NCBI GenBank assembly: GCA_003255025.1
Contig: QANY01008739.1
Location: 248,001 to 312,000 of the forward strand
DNA: 64,000 nucleotides
Reading direction: 5' to 3'
Origin: Datisca glomerata
Taxonomy: Eukaryota; Streptophyta; Magnoliopsida; Cucurbitales; Datiscaceae
Below, piece by piece: positions 1 to 12,400 of the stretch; the stretch's first letter is position 1; every line of letters begins with the position of its first letter. Under the pieces are notes generated by a model. The model searched no databases. It saw nothing but the letters and a program-made list of their open reading frames with translations, and was not told the origin of the DNA. A program made the translations under genes and the position numbers.

Positions 1-2836
1 CTCGACTCCTTCTGTCTATAGTCTTTAATTACAAGTCTAACCTTGTATTTATCAATTGATCCATTGGTTTCATTTTTCGTTTGAAAATTCACTTGGAACC
101 CAAATGTTTACAATCAGGTGGACGATCCACTAGTTCCCAGGTATGATTTTGTAAAATAGAAATCAATTTCCAAAGAGGAGGACATTCATTGGAGTTTACA
201 ACTTCATTGAAAGTTCTGGGTTCACTTTCAATTATATAGGTTAGAAAATCAGGACCAAGAGACTTTTCTGTCCTAACTCTTTTACTCCTTATAGGTTCTA
301 CCTCGACTTCTTCATCTTGGTCCTCACTATCTTCTTCATCAATAGTCTCAAGAAGTCTTTTTGAAGAGCTTGACTCTTCCTTGGATTTGTAAGGAAATAC
401 ATGTTCAAAGAATGATGCATTCCTAAACTCCATTATCGTGTTCTTGTAAATCTCAGGATTACTAGATCTACACACAAGGAACCGATATGCACTACTGTTA
501 TTTGCATAACCAATGAAAATACAATCGATAGTTTTTCGGTCTTAACTACACCTTTTTGAGTGTAGGTACCATTACTTTAGCGAGATGTCCCCACATTTGT
601 AAATATTTGTATGGAGGTTTTCTACCTTTCCATAACTCATATGGGGTCTTATCCTCTTTCTTTTTGGGTATTTTATTTAAAAGATAGTTAGCCGTCAAAA
701 CATTTTCTCCCAACATGTTTTGAGGTAATCCATAACTGATCAGCAATACATTCATCATTTCTTTCAAGGTATGATTTTTGCGCTCAGCAACACCATTGGA
801 CTGAGGTGAATAAAGTGTTGTGGTTTCATGTATAATCCCATATTAAGCATAAATCTCAATAAACGGTGATTCATAGTAACCACCTCGATCACTTCTTAGT
901 AGCTTAATTTTCTTATTCAATTGATTCTGAACTTCATTTTTATAGAGAATGAATTTCTCTATACCTTCATCATTGCTCTTTAGCAAATGTACATAATAGT
1001 ATTTTGTGCTATCATCAACAAAAGTAATCAAATACTTATTATCACCTTTTGTTTGTACAAATTTTAAATCTATATCACTGTAAATTAAATAAAGTGGTTC
1101 GGTATTTCTTTCAACACTTTGGAATGATGACCTCGTTAATTTTGCCTCAACAGAAGTTTCGCACTTGTGATTTGAATTAACATGAAATGTTAGTAAATGA
1201 TCCAAGTTTATTAATTTACACAAAGTATCATAATTAACATGACCTAGTATACCATGCCATAAATTGGAAGACTCAAGCAAGTAAGTAGAAGAACTAGCTT
1301 TATTAATATCGGGTTTGACCAAAGTCATTACTATGAGTGTGAACATTCCGCCACTCATATAATCCTTACCAACATACATTTTGCTCTTAGATAAAACAAT
1401 TTTTTTTACTCAAATACCATACGAAATCTACAAGTAATTCAGTAGTGAACCAGACACAAGGTTCTTCCAGATTTCAGGTACATACAGGACATTGTTCAGA
1501 GTCAATTCCTTCTCAGAAGTCATCTTCAAAACCACTTTTCCTTGGCTTTTGATCTCAGAGGTGACCGAGTTCTCCATGAACAACTTCTCTCTATGCTCGA
1601 TAGCTTCGAAGGTAGAGAACATCTCGTGATCAGAATACATAAATGGTGGGTAGATCCAGTGTCAATCCATCATTCATTTGGATTTGATCCAACCACGTTG
1701 ACCACATAGACCATTGCTTCAAGGTTGATATTAGAAATGTCTCGAGCAATTTCTCAATTACATTAGCCTCCTTGTTTCTCTTATGTAATCTACCCTCAAA
1801 AGCAATCCACCATTCCTTTGGATTTGATCCAATCATGTTGACCTTAGAAACCACTACTGAGAGGTTGATATCAGAAATGTCTCGAGCGATGTTCTCAATC
1901 ACATTAGCCTCCTTGTTTCTCTTAGGTATCTACACTCAGAAGATTTATGACCCAGTTTGTCACAATTGTATCACTTGCCTTGAAACTTTGGCTTTTTAGA
2001 AACCCCCCATTTAGGTCCCAGCTTGTTTGGACATTTCCCTTTGTTGTTGGTCTTCTTGGCTTTAAAACCTTGACCATGCTCCATAATGTAGTCTTTGCTG
2101 CAACAACGAGATTTGGCCATCTTCTTTCAGATAGCCTATTATTTTTTCGATTCGAAGTCGAATAATAAAATCCTCGATACTCATTTCCTTGCGTTTGTAC
2201 TTGAGATAATTCTTGAAATCCTTCTACGTAGGAGACAATTTCTCAATAATATAAGCCACTTGAAATGATTCACTCAGCATAGTTCTCGTGCAGGATAATT
2301 TGTAGTTCTTGCCGTTGACTGATCACCATAATGAAATCCCCCATCTTAAACTCCAGAAAGCGGGCCACGATAAATTTCTTGGGCCCTGCATCATCAGTCT
2401 TGCACTTTAGGACAAGAGATTGTCATAGCTCATTTATTGTTTTCTTGTAAGAATAAACATTATACAAGGAACCGACAAGACCGTTCATTATATAATTCCT
2501 ATATAAATAATTAGAATGTTTTCAAGCATCAATAACACTGATCGTTTGAAAATCATGCTCATCATTATTGAGCTTAGGAGCTTCTTCAGTCAAGCATTTT
2601 GCTAGATTCAACGTGGTTAGGTAGAAGAGCATCTTTTGTTACCACATTTTGAAATTCATACCGTTAAATTTCTCAGGTTTCTCTCCGTGAGAAATAGGCA
2701 TAAACATTAGTGTCGTATGGATCATAACAGGGTTTTGCACACCCAGATTTGGCATTTGAGCCCGAACAATAGTGTTCTGCCATTGGTTTTCAATAGCATG
2801 GTTCGCTATAACATCGTTGTTGATTTCAGTTGCCAT
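1..2836 (-). pseudogene. Degenerate copia gag-pol polyprotein
   Basis: The coding pieces on the minus strand are in several frames. Gag N-terminus lies at 2836-2639 and contains EKFNGMNFKMW, the copia gag start pattern. The protease-linked segment at 1640-1428 contains [23 protein letters not shown]-pre-integrase and integrase core lie at 1379-843, with LWHGILGH and the acidic integrase residues in FVDDSTKYYYVHLL and LRSDRGGYY. The integrase C-terminal part is at 767-546 (TANYLLNKIP, PYELWKGRKP). The linker and RT start are at 475-89, with an acidic stretch and then WELVDRPPDCKHLGSK. The fragmentation shows it is a pseudogene. Family assignment rests on these motifs and the domain order. Confidence 0.82.
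1664..1930 (-). repeat. Imperfect 140-bp tandem duplication inside copia gag
   Basis: Two successive blocks share the landmarks TTTGGATTTGATCCAA, AGAAATGTCTCGAGC and ACATTAGCCTCCTTGTTTCTC in the same order, with a period of 140 bp (for example 1677 and 1817). The copies differ at roughly one position in six or seven. The duplication lies in the gag C-terminal region of the element. Confidence 0.8.
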
Positions 2837-3224
2837 GTTTCCTTACCTGAAATATAAACCACAAGTGTATCAACACTTTTGAAAATTATGCTATTTACTC
2901 AAAGATGAAAGTATGTTGGTTTTCCAAATAATTTCATAAATAAACTAAATAGCACTTTTACAGATAACTGTCATGACAAACAGGGGGGTTCTAAGACCCA
3001 ATCCAGGACCAACCGTGTTGATAATATTCAGCTCCTAGGTAATTGGAGGGATAAGTCCTCTTAAATTCCAATTTTCTTGGCAGAACTTCTCTGTATAGTT
3101 GCTTCTAGTTTCAAAATTTTGGAGAATATTAAAAAAAATTTAGGTGAGAAAAACCCAAATCAATTTCAAAAAATAATTTTTGGACAATTTTTGAAAACCA
3201 AATTAATTTCGAAAATCAATCTGA

Positions 3225-4410
3225 TAACGCAATAACTTGTATAAAAGTAATTATTTTAAGATTGTTGAAAATTGTGTATTGCATTATAAAATTAAATGGA
3301 AATAACGGTAATACAACAATTTTGTAAATCTTTTAATTACGACTGGTAGATAACATTGTTACGAATAGCAATGTAAATAGCATAATTACAAAATGTCGAT
3401 AAAGTAATACCAATGTTAAATAAAGCAGACATAGTAACGGTATAATGAGAAATCAAACCGAGTCATGTTTGCAAAGTTTCCTTAAAGCAATTACGCCCCC
3501 TCACTGTGGTACTAAGGTTGATAACGACGTCTATTTTTCAAGATAAAACAGTTGGAGGCAGCTAAAGAGCACCCGACTTCATCACCTTGATCGAACTGAC
3601 TTGTCAGAATTCTACCACCAGAGTAATCATGTAAAACCAAGACTTGGACTGAAAAATCAAATCGTCAACGAAAATGGAAATAAATTGAACAAAAAATAAA
3701 CCAGACCAAAATAATCTGAACTAGAGTTAGACAAAATCGAACCGGGCCGAACCAAAAACCGAACCAAGAAACTAGGAGAAAACAAAGAAAAACATGGAGA
3801 GACAAAAATTGAGAGAAAAGAGAGTTAATGCTTCTTTTTTGTGTAAAAAATGAGAAGAGATAGACCTCCTTTTTATACTACTTATGGGGGAGCCACCAAT
3901 AAAGACCATTTAACCCATTAAAATCCTATTTAACCCCAAAAACATTTCCTCTCTTAAATTACAAAATAAAAAATGTTTTGAGTCTTAAACTATAAAGAAT
4001 ATTTCATATTCTATGGCATTGAGCTTCCTATGAGAAATAAATATAAATTTGGAGCAAAATGTAGCACATGGCCCCATATAGGAGTGACCCATATAGAGAG
4101 AGACTCCAAACTTATCAAGTTACCACTATTGATACAAGCATCTCTATATATACCACTCCAACATTTTCTTCTTTCCAATGTGAGATTTCTATAATTCTCA
4201 CCTATGTTTCCATTCTCATTTAGCTCACTTTAGAAGATAATTTTTCATTCATCCCAAAACCAATTTTGGCAAATTAAAAGTCAAGTTTGATGTACTCACT
4301 GAGAAGAACTCAAATATCTAATAAACTCATACTTTTATATCGTGGGTCCTACCTAAACTTTGCCCAAAATTGATCCATGAAAATGGTATAAAAGTACCTA
4401 TTTTCCAACA
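3225..4410 (-). repeat. 5' LTR of the copia element
   Basis: The minus strand begins TGTTGGAAAATAGG at 4410. The inner edge is placed at about 3225-3238, where a degenerate primer-binding-like sequence (TTATCAGATT, compare TGGTATCAGAGC for initiator tRNA-Met) follows. A likely promoter is TATAAAAAGG on the minus strand near 3880-3870, followed by a purine/pyrimidine-skewed leader. The inner boundary is uncertain by about 20 bp because the other LTR is not in the window. Confidence 0.65.
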
Positions 4411-5600
4411 ACTTCTCCCTAGAATGAAAGCACATTAGTTCATCTCGAAAATCACATCAATGATCAACCGCAACCTGTTGTAAAGATATAGTCTTATAAG
4501 CCACGATACAGAGGCTGATGGGGTGTAATTATGACATATTCATCGGATCTCTGCACTTTAGGAATAAGCACAATATTCATATTGTTAATATTCGAAGGAA
4601 AAGACCCATTAGAGAAGCAAAAGCTTCATAAGAATAATGTCAGTACCAACATCCCAAAATTGATAGTAGAAAGCTGGTGTGAAGCCATCAAGCCCATGTA
4701 ACTTACAAAGATGCTTGTCCTGAACAACTCAAAGAATTGGCTTACCTAAAACTACACCATCCAACATATTTCACATCATCATCATTCAACTTTCTGGAAA
4801 TTTCCATGATAGGATGCAACTAGATCCACCTTCGAGGGGTTGGAAGAAAGAACTTCAAAATATTTCGTGGCAATCAGTTTCATGCGGTTCTGGTTAGTGT
4901 GACAAACCCCTTGAACATCCTACAGACCCTAAATCTTCTTAGAGCGACGTTGGGCAATCACTTTGGAATGAAAATAATTAGTGTTATGATTCCTTCAATT
5001 AAGCCAATCCACTCTTGCTCTGTCCTGCCAACATTCGTCGTCCTTTGTGTAAATCCGTTTAAGACGAGAATGAAGATCCATGATACGAGACCAATATGGA
5101 GTATTATGACCATAGCACGCTTTTAATTCTGAAGAGATATCCGACATGAACTGCTTAGAATTAGCCTTCAAGTATGTTTCCGCCAACAAATCAACCCCAT
5201 TCAAACGGATTATCCATGTTCCAAGATTAATCATCGTCTGACGAAAATATTCCAAATACCTGTCATACCTAAAAATATGCTGAAATGACGTACCTCTTCA
5301 GTTGTATCAAGTTGGATAGCAACATGGTTCAACTCAGAGAAGGAAGATGAAATAATTACTTGGCTTCAGTAATAACATTCCAGCAACGCTAATTAACAAA
5401 GGCAACAGTTCAACCTCTCCCTAACATGGTATCCTTCATCCCGATTATGCATCAAAGTAAAAGGAGTACCCAAAACCTGAACAAGGCCGTAGTAATCTAC
5501 AAATTTAGGAAGCAAGTTAATGTTAGAAAACAGAACGAGGAGCCGTTGAGTCCGCTTGACAACAAAACTTACACCAAGCTTCTATGACAAATTTTCCATG
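4411..5600 (-). mobile_element. Non-LTR (L1-type LINE) ORF2 remnant
   Basis: Minus-strand translations in shifting frames give successive parts of a plant LINE ORF2. The end of the apurinic endonuclease domain (HNRDEGYHVRERLN) is near 5470-5400. The linker with CWQDRARVDWLN ends near 4995, followed by an FHSK-like segment. The start of the RT domain (LDGFTPAFYYQFWDV) is near 4700-4650, and the block related to NQSAFIPGRS ends at 4411. Coding similarity stops exactly where the copia LTR begins, so the copia element inserted into this LINE. Stops and frameshifts show it was already dead or has decayed since. The 5' limit near 5600 is approximate. Confidence 0.75.
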
Positions 5601-8230
5601 AGAAAGATTCAAACTAGTAGGGAGCAAGTAGCGAAAAGCACTTCACATGAAGTTTTGACATTATTAGAGAGCGAGCAGGAGACGCCAAAAGCTTTTTGCA
5701 CCAATGTACTTTCTATTCAGTTGTTGCTTACAAGTTGTTTTTAGCAATGAAACGACAATGAAGATCCTCTCTGGTTGGGGATCCCAACAAGAGGGGATCT
5801 GTCCCTTAAATCGGCCGGTTATCACTTCACCACAAACACCGAGGTAACAAAGTGCCCTCATACCCTTTTTTTTTATATTTTTCTTATCCTTTTGTTAAGA
5901 TAAATTCTAGTCGTCCATTTTTAAAATGAATTACTGGAAATGAATAAGATCCCCCTTCATGTTCCCTCAACAGGAGGGATCCCTCATCCAAAAAACACAC
6001 TTACCTTTTTGCAAAAATGGTAGTGCATGGCTGTTTTAATGTTTTACATACAACCATGACCATTGTATATTTTATATGTAATTTTGATCATTTTTAATTT
6101 AAATAGTTTTAAAGCTAATTGTAGAGTTACTAGAGTATTAGTTTTTTAATCAATATATAATATTATCTACATACTATATTTACAGCTACTACTATTCATG
6201 AGTTATTTTTTCTAATTATCTATATAACATGATCATTCTGGCCAAAACCCTGACTTTTGTTGGTGAGCATTCCACACACGACTCCAAAAACTAATTGTAG
6301 CATTTAGCATTTTAGTGGGATATTATTAATTCTTAACTATTTTTAAACATATTTAAGACAATAGCCATTTAGAGTTGACTTTTTTATATCCATAATAACT
6401 TTTTTTGTCAGCTATTATATCAATACAACAAATAAAAATTCAGAGTTTAAACAAGTAATAAATAACATATTAGTATTGAGCAATTAATATATCTAAATAC
6501 GTTGTAGATTATATAAAATGCAGCAACTTTTTCCTTCAAAATTAAAACTACTAAATTGATTACTTTTAGAAAAATGGAATACTTGTTAATCATTGAATTA
6601 TTTTCGGGTTTTTTCAAGATTTTTTATTGTTTTCAATTTTTTTCAAAGTCAATTAATTAACACTATCTCAATTTTAAATCTTTCATTACCTAATATCTCT
6701 TTTCTTGTCATTTAAAAAAATTGTATTATAAATAAATATTATATCTAAATAATGGTTTTGACTCCATATTAGCATTAACCAATTTTTCATCTTAAAATAC
6801 CAGATTTTTATTCATTCTTTTCATATTAGGAAAATGAACTAACAAAAGAACAATGAAAATATTAAAATAATATCAAAGATAAAATATACTAGACGTGATC
6901 AGTAATAGATACTACCATAATAAAATGAAAAAAAATTTACACTCCAATGAGCAAAAATGTGATATTGGTTAGTAATCAATTAATAGACATTGAAATAAAT
7001 ATTTATAATTTATTTTTGTACAATAACTTTTAATAAGCTCTATTAATAATTATTGACTTCATGCTGCAAGTGAGTAGCAACATTTATTTATAGAAATTAT
7101 AATTAAACTAAGATTTATACTATTAGCGATACTTGAAAAGCATAATCTAATAAATAATATATTTTATAATTTACCATGATTATTGAGTTAATTGTTATAA
7201 TATTGTAAAAAACTACAATTTTTTTTGGTATTTTAAGCTTCTCATGCTTCATGTGAGCAATAATATTTATTTAAAAAAATATTTAAAATAAGTTTTAGAC
7301 TATTAAGTATAATTGAAAAGTAAACCATAAGAAATCTAAATATCATAAACCACACATATATTATATTATTTTCATAAAAAAGTATAAATTTTTTAATGAC
7401 ATTAAAAATAATTAATATACTACCAACGTTAAAATTTAATAGTTTTTAATCGGTTAATAGATAGTGTCCAAATCTGATTATAATAAATTACAATAAAAAT
7501 ACATGTTTATGTTATCTTAGTTAATAACCAGTTAATAAATACTATCTTATTCTAAAACAATTGTACTAAATTGCATAAATATGTAATATTATAATTAAGT
7601 ATTTACTTATAATTTATTATTGGTGTTTAAATTTTAGAAACTTTTTAAGCGATTAATAATATTATATGTTCTTCTTAGAATAATGTTGTTCAATTTGTTA
7701 ATTGTAGTATTTAACTATGTTAAACTTGATATTTTTATTCCCTCAACCATCTTTTCCATTATCTTCCTTAATATCTCTTTAGAAATTTTGAATTAGCGTC
7801 AATATAGAGTAACTTTTTGGTACTTTCATTGATTTTTAGTTTTTAAAACTTTTTGAAGATTGTATTGGTTATGAATTTTTAATTTCAATAGTTTTTGTCT
7901 GTTTTAAAAAGTCCATAATTATTAGTTTTTTTCACCAAATCTTTTAGATATTGCATAAATTTGAAACTCTTTAATTTACTTATTGATTAGTTTATTCTTT
8001 ACCATAATTTATAAATGAGCCTACATTAGTTGACTATTTTTAAATTCGGTTATTCTACTAATATTTTATTATGTTTGACTATTTTACGAAATATATTTTT
8101 CAAATGACATGTTTGTCTAAAAATCCCAAAAACTAATGTAATGCCCTCGCCCAACCTTAATTAAAAAAAAAAAGAAAATTAGGGGTTTAAGCTACTTTAA
8201 GGTTCAATTTTGTATTATATCTTTTAATTT
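5601..8230. other. AT-rich intergenic DNA, no gene seen
   Basis: From about 5870 the stretch is extremely AT-rich, with short recurring phrases such as GTTAATAGATA and TTAATAAATACTATC but no long repeat unit that I can delimit. Short ORFs at 5556-5861 have no recognisable product. The part at 5601-5870 may belong to the LINE or to older repeats. Confidence 0.6.
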
Positions 8231-8236
8231 TATGTC

Positions 8237-8563
8237 ATGCACGTATGGCCGGATTCTCCCTTCAGTTTGTTAGTTATGATTTTATTTGGTCATTTATGTT
8301 TTTGCCCTTTTGTAAAACTACATGTATATTTTTTAGGTTCTATTATTTTTTATTCGTTTGCAGGTTGCCACTGTTTCACGTCTATCTTCTTCCTCATCTC
8401 CGATAATTTTTATCCAGCCATGAGTTTTCTCTGTCTCTCAAACATTGCCTTCCCCATACCTTCCTCCACCAAAACACTCACTTACCTCACTTACAAACCC
8501 ACATCAATAACCCCTAAAACGCCTCCACTATCCCTCACCCATGACCTCCGTTCCAATTTCTAA
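8237..8563 (+). other. Possible gene relic, unidentified
   Basis: An uninterrupted 108-codon frame sits in a locally GC-richer island (8390-8760) within AT-rich DNA. The island resembles coding sequence and continues in other frames to about 8750 (for example SLIENHPPIVSVSLTNIKSV). I do not recognise the family, and no intact gene model can be built. It may be a captured gene fragment or a decayed pseudogene. Confidence 0.25.
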
Positions 8564-8756
8564 GAAAAAAATGATATATCTCGACTTCATCGACTTCAAC
8601 TTCTTCTCCCTCATCGAAAACCACCCTCCAATCGTCTCCGTATCTCTCACCAACATTAAATCTGTCATCGATTCATGACTTTCATGAACTCCACTTCCAT
8701 CGAGTACGTAGGATCGTCGGGACCAGATTTGGTCTCGGCTTCCTTCACTGTGATGG

Positions 8757-8905
8757 TATATAAAAAATACCAGAGTAATATATAAAAATATACTACATAT
8801 ATACTACGGTATACTAATAGTATATAAAAATATACCATAGATATACTGGTGGTATGTAAAAATATACTAGTATATTATTATATACCATATAATATATATC
8901 TATAA
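8757..8905. repeat. AT microsatellite-like cluster of TATATAAAAATATAC units
   Basis: Short imperfect copies of TATATAAAAATATAC and TATACTAGTATA alternate over about 150 bp and can form hairpins. No coding or regulatory role is visible. The stretch to about 9100 holds nothing further that I recognise. Confidence 0.55.
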
Positions 8906-9153
8906 GCTACATAACATTGTTCGCGAGGGCCCTTATTAATGTGAGTAATTTTATAGAAATATACCATAGGTTTTTAGGTTTTAAAAATAGACTATTATAA
9001 ATTTTGATAATTTGTGTAAATTATAACTTTTTGGGTCATATTTTTTTTCTTGTGGTGGCTTATTTGTCTAATTGACAAAAAACAGTCGAGCGCGTAATAT
9101 AGTTGTTGGGCTACCCCTTTACTTGACCCAAGAGTTTGGGGTTAAACCTGGCA

Positions 9154-9164
9154 TTACCGTTGGA
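9154..9164 (-). promoter_or_regulatory. MSA-like (mitosis-specific activator) element
   Basis: The minus strand reads TCCAACGGTAA, a 10 of 11 match to the MSA consensus YCYAACGGYYA with an intact AACGG core. It lies about 320 bp upstream of the kinesin-5 ATG. MSA elements are bound by MYB3R factors and drive G2/M expression in plants, which fits a spindle kinesin. A single site could occur by chance; the placement upstream of this gene is what makes it credible. Confidence 0.55.
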
Positions 9165-9211
9165 GTTTGGGGGTGAAACAGTCAAACCGCTAAACTTCAA
9201 AATCTTAATAT

Positions 9212-9217
9212 CACGTG
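9212..9217. promoter_or_regulatory. G-box CACGTG
   Basis: A perfect CACGTG palindrome in the context TCACGTGGTC lies about 265 bp upstream of the kinesin ATG. G-boxes bind bZIP and bHLH factors. Function here is not shown by the sequence. Confidence 0.4.
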
Positions 9218-9481
9218 GTCCGTCGGATCCACATAACTCATGTATTTAGCCGTCGATATATTAAGGGAGCGGATTCTGAAATTTCAAATCTCTACTGCCC
9301 TCCCGCTCTGTTCGAAATTAGAGCGTGAAAGAGAGAGACAGAGAGGAGCAAGGAGAGTGAACTGTAGCGAGGGCAAGGGAAAAAGCATTTAGATCTCAGC
9401 ATTTTCAGGGAGCCGATCTGTTTCAAAGAGAAGTTAGTTTGGTTTTTCCTTCTCTTCTCTCTCGTTCGCCGCCGATTCAAA

Positions 9482-12400
9482 ATGTCTGGTCGTCACGAGA
9501 AAGAGAAGGGTGTTAACGTTCAGGTCCTTGTTCGTTGCAGGTACATTCTTCTTATTCTCTTTCTCAATCTTATGCAGAGTTTAGAGTTTAAGAGTTTGTT
9601 CTTTGATTTTGTGTTTGTGCTCGTTAATCAATTTGCTGACTGTAGTAGTGTGCAAATCCCTTGAAAATTTAATTACTAATTATATTACTTTTTGATATGT
9701 CGTGGATTTCAAGGCCGTTCAGCGAGGAAGAGTTGAGGACTAAAGCACCTCAGGTCCTTACTTGCAATGAATACAGTCGGGAAGTTTCTTTGTCTCAGAG
9801 CACTGCAGGGAGGCATGTTGATAAAGTTTATACTTTTGATAAGGTGCCACTTCCCACTCGTCCTGTTTGTTTGCTTTCTCATTACAAATTATTGATTTGT
9901 GATCTAGCAAGCTGAGTTCAAATGATTTTTCGGGTGTTTTATGAGGGCAAAATCCGACAAAATCATTAGAGTTGTTTTTATATTTCATGGACATTTGTAT
10001 TACATTGAATTATGAGCATGACCAAAAGTTCCAAAAGGTTTCCATGTGTTTTAAAAATAGACTATTATAAATTTTGACAAATTGCCTTTGAAACTGTTGA
10101 AATGCCTCCTCCAGTTGTTATTGCATCTTCTAGGGTTTTTGATGCTTATATGAACCTCATTAAAGAAAGAGTGTCCTCATTAAAGAAAGAGTGTAACCGT
10201 ATAGTAATCTGTAGTATATATAAGAAGCAACTGAACACACCTGGTTACTAATGATTGCCATTATAGATAAATCTTCTCTTTGCAATGTGTGGTCGATTTT
10301 CTCTACCAACAGTCCTTCAATTGCTATGTTCTGAGTTCTGACCACGTATAATAATCTGTTTAACTCAACCCTGCATGCTACAAGTAAAGTTCGTAATGCC
10401 GGCTTTAACAAGTGAGAACTTGTCTTCTGGGTAATGAGTAATTAGAGTGACCATATTCATTTAGGAGTTCCAATGTGTTAGGAATAGATTGACTCTGCCG
10501 GACTCATTGCTTTTCATTCGTGATATATAAATTTAATATTTTTGGTGTAAGTCATAATACTTCTTACTATTTACTGATAATATGTTTGAAATCCTCGTAA
10601 AAAAGTTTAACATACATATTCTTAATAGATAAACTGATGCTATTTTGATACATCCAATAAATTCAATGTAGAAAGCCACAAGAGGTCTTGCACTGAATTT
10701 GCTTTTCAGTCTCTTGCTGGATGGGATGGTTTTGTGTCAATTGTGGTGTATTTGACAATTCTATGCAATTTTTGTTACTGGAATTTTAAGGGAATTTAAC
10801 ATCCTAAGCTGCTGTTTTCAGGTTTTTGGTCCTTCAGCTCAGCAAAAAGATCTATATGAGCAAGCAGTGATTCCGATTGTGAGTGAAGTGCTAGAAGGCT
10901 TTAACTGCACAATTTTTGCTTACGGTCAAACTGGTACCGGGAAAACATATACAATGGAAGGTGATTGTAAAAGATCCCAGGTAATCCTTTCAATTTCTAG
11001 CAATATAGGTTTTGATGCCTTTGGGTATTTATGCTTAGAACTGAATAAACTTGTTATGTTGTACTTGCTAATCGTAAATTGTCGTTCGTTAAATTTATTT
11101 GATAACTTTGTAGAGTGGGCCGAATTCCGAATTGCCTCCTGATGCAGGGGTTATACCCCGGGCAATTAAGCAGATTTTTGACACGCTTGAGAGTCAGAAT
11201 GCAGAATATAGTGTAAAAGTTACATTTTTGGAGCTGTACAACGAGGAGATTACTGATTTACTTGCCCCAGAGGAGATTTCTAAAGTTTCTTTAGAGGAGA
11301 AGCAGAAAAAGCAGTTGCCACTAATGGAGGATGGGAAAGGTGGTGTTCTCGTGAGAGGTCTAGAAGAGGAAATTGTAACAAGTGCTAGTGAGATTTTTAC
11401 TTTACTTGAACGAGGGTCTGCTAAACGTCGCACGGCAGAAACGTTATTGAATAAGCAATCAAGGTAATCTATCTTAGGTTGATGGAAGATTTCCTTTTTT
11501 TTATTCCTTTTCCTTAGGTCTCTCCCCTACAAAACGGGAAAGAAAGAAGAAACGTGCGTGTTATGCTAAAACAATCTCAAATATTTTCAGTCGGTCACAT
11601 TCTCTGTTTACCATTACGATGCACATCAAAGAAGCAACACCAGAAGGTGAAGAACTTATCAAATGTGGCAAGCTGAATTTGGTGGATCTAGCTGGTTCAG
11701 AAAATATATCTCGTTCTGGGGCTAGGGAGGTAAACCATTTTGCTTGCTTGGTGACAAATATATATTTCCTGTCTGGCGTTCTATGAGAAGTCTTTATAAA
11801 TATTAATTTTAAAATGAATAGGTTTTCATTTCTGCTCTTGCTTCTACTTATTATCCAACAGGGCAGAGCTAGAGAAGCTGGAGAAATCAACAAAAGTTTG
11901 CTAACTTTAGGGCGAGTTATCACTGCTCTGGTAGAGCAACATGGACATGTCCCCTACAGGTATTTGGTGCATTCCCAAGTGATTAGTTCATTCTTCCATT
12001 CTGTTCAAGATTTTAGCCTTTTTAGTTACATGGTTTAGTTGGAAATCAGGGACAGCAAGCTGACAAGATTACTTCGTGATTCACTTGGGGGAAGAACCAA
12101 AACGTGCATCATAGCCACTGTTTCTCCAGCTGTCCATTGCCTTGAAGAAACAAATAGTACGCTTGAGTATGCATACAGGGCAAAACATATAAAAAATAAA
12201 CCTGAGGTTTGTCTCTTATGTTTACTGAAATGAAATATATGTTTCATGTAATGGCTTATGTAGATTTCACAAGTTTATTTTCTATGTCATTAATGTTTAT
12301 CGATTTAATGTATCATCAATGTTTCACGATAAGAGTTTGAAGTTGAGAACTTCCCTCACCCAATAATTGGATAACAGTGATCCACCGGTTTTAAGGAGGG

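Larger units (their letters stand above)
1..4410 (-). mobile_element. Ty1/copia LTR retrotransposon, 5' part (runs off window start)
   Basis: Read on the minus strand the order is LTR (about 4410 to 3225), leader, gag (start near 2836), protease, GAG-pre-integrase, integrase and the beginning of reverse transcriptase at 475-89. Protease-integrase-RT is the copia order. The outer LTR edge is clear: the minus strand starts TGTTGGAAAATAGG at 4410 and abuts LINE coding sequence at 4411. The rest of RT, RNase H and the 3' LTR lie before position 1. Frameshifts and stops run throughout, so it is not autonomous. The 5-bp target duplication should be ACTTC (4411-4415, + strand), but its partner is outside the window. 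Confidence 0.85.

Noticed and set aside
10022..10080. Phrase TAAAAATAGACTATTATAAA shared by 8982 and 10054
   Set aside because: Too short (about 30 bp) and AT-rich to claim a mobile element; recorded only as a chance or old dispersed repeat.
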